A stretch of DNA of 64,000 nucleotides. It comes from JAPLFM01 sp964650885 (GTDB taxonomy: Bacteria > Bacteroidota > Ignavibacteria > Kapaibacteriales > UBA2268). Below the pieces are notes generated by a model, which saw nothing but the letters and a program-made list of their open reading frames with translations, did no database searches and had not been told where the DNA came from. Where the stretch lies: the NCBI GenBank assembly GCA_964650885.1, contig CAZYXG010000004.1, positions 25,854-89,853 of the forward strand, in the 5' to 3' direction. Both the position numbers and the translations under genes were made by a program. Positions 62,388 through 64,000 of the stretch are shown piece by piece (within the stretch, counting starts at the first letter, position 1; each line of letters starts with the position of its first letter).

Positions 62388-64000
62388 ATGAAGTCAATCA
62401 CAAATTTCATTACACTCAGCATACTTTTTACAATCACATCCTTATCTCAATTCTACGAAAAAACATTCGATTTAGGAGTTCGTTCCTATGGTTGGAGTAT
62501 CAAAAAGACAACTTCTGGTTATAAAATGTCTGGAATGATACATAATGTAAGCCAAGATAATTTTAATTCATTAGATGTGTTTACTTTAGATTTTGATGAT
62601 AATATTTCAAAATCTAATTATTCAATATTTTCTTCTCCTTCAAGGGACATTCAACCAGAAATGAACCATAGTGAAAGTTCTGATTACATTGGGTTCCTTG
62701 TAAATAGAGGATACGATGATATGTATTTAGCTAAATTAAGTGGAAATCCAGTTAATGTGAAATATGCATTTGGAGATACTCAGGGCTATGCAATAACTAC
62801 AGATAAAGCAGATAATGTTTATGTAAGTGGATACATAGACTCAGGTTCTGAAAAGCCATTTTTAATTAAATATGATAATAACTTAAAACTACAATTTTCA
62901 TATCAATATCAATTCCCAAGTATGTATTTCCCAGTATTTTGGTTTAATGGCAACACTCAGTTGAAAAACAATAATTTGTTGAATACTGGTAGAGTATATT
63001 ATGTTGAAAGAGCTTTAATTTCTGTTTTGGATACTTCAGGAAAAGACGTTTTTTCTGGTTATATTAATTACAACGAAAGTAATTATTTCAATTCAGGCTC
63101 TGAATTAGACAACAATAAGATTGTTTGTGTTGGAGTTAATAATCAAAATGGATTTATTTGTTTATTTTCTCAAAATGGAGATTTGCTTAATTCATATAGT
63201 TTAAGAGTTCAAAATGAAACAGTTGAAATTCTAAAAGTAATGGGTGGTAATAATGCTTATTTTGTACTTGGAAATGTTGTTCATAATGATGGAAAAAAAG
63301 AACCATATATTTTGCAGATTTCGCAAGACGGAAAGATAGAAAAAACAAATGCTTATGTCAATTATAAGGATTTTGCATTGTTTCAGGATTTTTGGAAGTA
63401 TTCTGATAATGAAGTATTGATTTGTGGTTCTGTTGATAGAGATATTTCTGAAAAACCACTTTTTATAAAAACAAATTCTGATTTTTCAACTTGTTCATTC
63501 AAGCCTTCCAATATCAATTTTCAGCTTGTTGATATATCAAATATCACCACTTTTACAAAGTTACCATTAGTAGGTACAAGCAATTACGGAACCTCAAATT
63601 ACAACTTGGATATAACAAATAAGGATATTAATCCAAAATCCACTCCCTGTCAAATAGTAGTGCCTTTTCAGTGCGGGACAGGCTCTTTTGAATGGGAGAA
63701 GATTGCTAATAAATATACAGACTTTAATTTTATTAGACGTGCAGCATTTAGAGATTCTACAATTTATTTGACTGACAATAACTTTATGGAAGTTGGCGCA
63801 ACTTGGTCCAAACAAAGAAAATATGTAACAAAAGGTTTCAGAACCAATTTCACTTTTAGTATGAGTCAAGGTAGTAATTATAGCAGTGTTGATGGTTCTG
63901 ACCCTGGAGCTGACGGGATTGTTTTTATTCTTCAAAATAACTCAAATATAGATTTTGGACCAACTGGTGGAGCTCTTGGCTATGAAGATATCCCAAATGC
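62388..64000 (+). CDS. Exported protein with L-type lectin domain, 3' part outside window
   Basis: Open from the ATG at 62388 to the window end: 537 codons. The signal peptide is MKSITNFITLSILFTITSLS. Residues 25-400 form beta-propeller-like repeats (YAITTDKADNVYVSGYIDSG, KPFLIKYDNN). From about 445 an L-type (legume-like) lectin domain begins: AAFRDSTIYLTDN, FRTNFTFSMSQGSN, DGADGIVFILQNN and GGALGYEDIPN, which include the metal-site Asp and the GG loop of the sugar pocket. The rest, probably including a T9SS sorting domain, lies beyond the window. It sits just after the surface-sugar cluster. Confidence 0.82.
   Translation, partial: MKSITNFITLSILFTITSLSQFYEKTFDLGVRSYGWSIKKTTSGYKMSGMIHNVSQDNFNSLDVFTLDFDDNISKSNYSIFSSPSRDIQPEMNHSESSDYIGFLVNRGYDDMYLAKLSGNPVNVKYAFGDTQGYAITTDKADNVYVSGYIDSGSEKPFLIKYDNNLKLQFSYQYQFPSMYFPVFWFNGNTQLKNNNLLNTGRVYYVERALISVLDTSGKDVFSGYINYNESNYFNSGSELDNNKIVCVGVNNQNGFICLFSQNGDLLNSYSLRVQNETVEILKVMGGNNAYFVLGNVVHNDGKKEPYILQISQDGKIEKTNAYVNYKDFALFQDFWKYSDNEVLICGSVDRDISEKPLFIKTNSDFSTCSFKPSNINFQLVDISNITTFTKLPLVGTSNYGTSNYNLDITNKDINPKSTPCQIVVPFQCGTGSFEWEKIANKYTDFNFIRRAAFRDSTIYLTDNNFMEVGATWSKQRKYVTKGFRTNFTFSMSQGSNYSSVDGSDPGADGIVFILQNNSNIDFGPTGGALGYEDIPN

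Overview
The window is an AT-rich chromosomal segment of a Gram-negative member of the FCB group, most like Bacteroidota/Chlorobi relatives such as Ignavibacteria or Candidatus Kapabacteria. The lineage is inferred from several features: type IX secretion (T9SS) C-terminal sorting domains, promoter-like boxes matching TAnnTTTG with an upstream TTTG, a fused alpha/beta 2-oxoacid dehydrogenase E1, a menaquinone gene, many outer-membrane barrels and lipoproteins, and occasional TTG/GTG starts. I see no prophage, insertion sequence, CRISPR array or rRNA. Both ends cut through genes.

Layout. 1-7.4 kb: a truncated IgGFc-binding-like surface protein, a SpoU methyltransferase, a YbaK deacylase with two coupled lipoproteins, a divergent outer-membrane patatin with a C-terminal barrel, and a dCMP-deaminase-like enzyme. 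7.6-12.3 kb: menA, an MFS transporter and a TonB-dependent receptor in one unit ending at a strong terminator. 12.5-13.4 kb: plsC followed by tRNA-Phe. 13.6-19.8 kb: glgA, then lipoprotein, FadL-like barrel, hslV and hslU. 20.2-25.9 kb: a phosphatase, gatB, fused E1 and a TPR membrane protein.

26.0-41.5 kb is the showpiece: five consecutive exported proteins, headed by a 2728-residue protein in which a YCF48-type propeller interrupts a GGAI-repeat beta-helix. Three of its neighbours carry cohesin-like segments and one also carries a dockerin-like segment; most end in T9SS sorting domains. Three of them have strong GGAG ribosome-binding sites. 41.5-48.6 kb is a tightly packed run: a GT2 transferase, a barrel protein, two GT9 transferases, a YCF48 lipoprotein, rlmN and another barrel. 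48.6-50.8 kb reads leftward: an NlpC/P60 lipoprotein, a lipoate/octanoate ligase and an NmrA-like reductase.

51-62.3 kb holds a small barrel, a UDP-glucuronate decarboxylase, a PduO-type adenosyltransferase, a carbonic-anhydrase-fold lipoprotein that has lost all three zinc ligands and ends in a His-rich tail, an overlapping exported protein, nadC, and a surface-sugar cluster (wbpE, GT-C-like membrane protein, wbpB, wbpD, GT2). The last gene is a truncated exported protein with an L-type lectin domain. The overall theme is cell-envelope construction: exported adhesin-like proteins, glycosyltransferases, nucleotide-sugar enzymes and lipid handling. The most unusual items are the zinc-less carbonic-anhydrase-like lipoprotein and the cohesin/dockerin-like T9SS cargo block.
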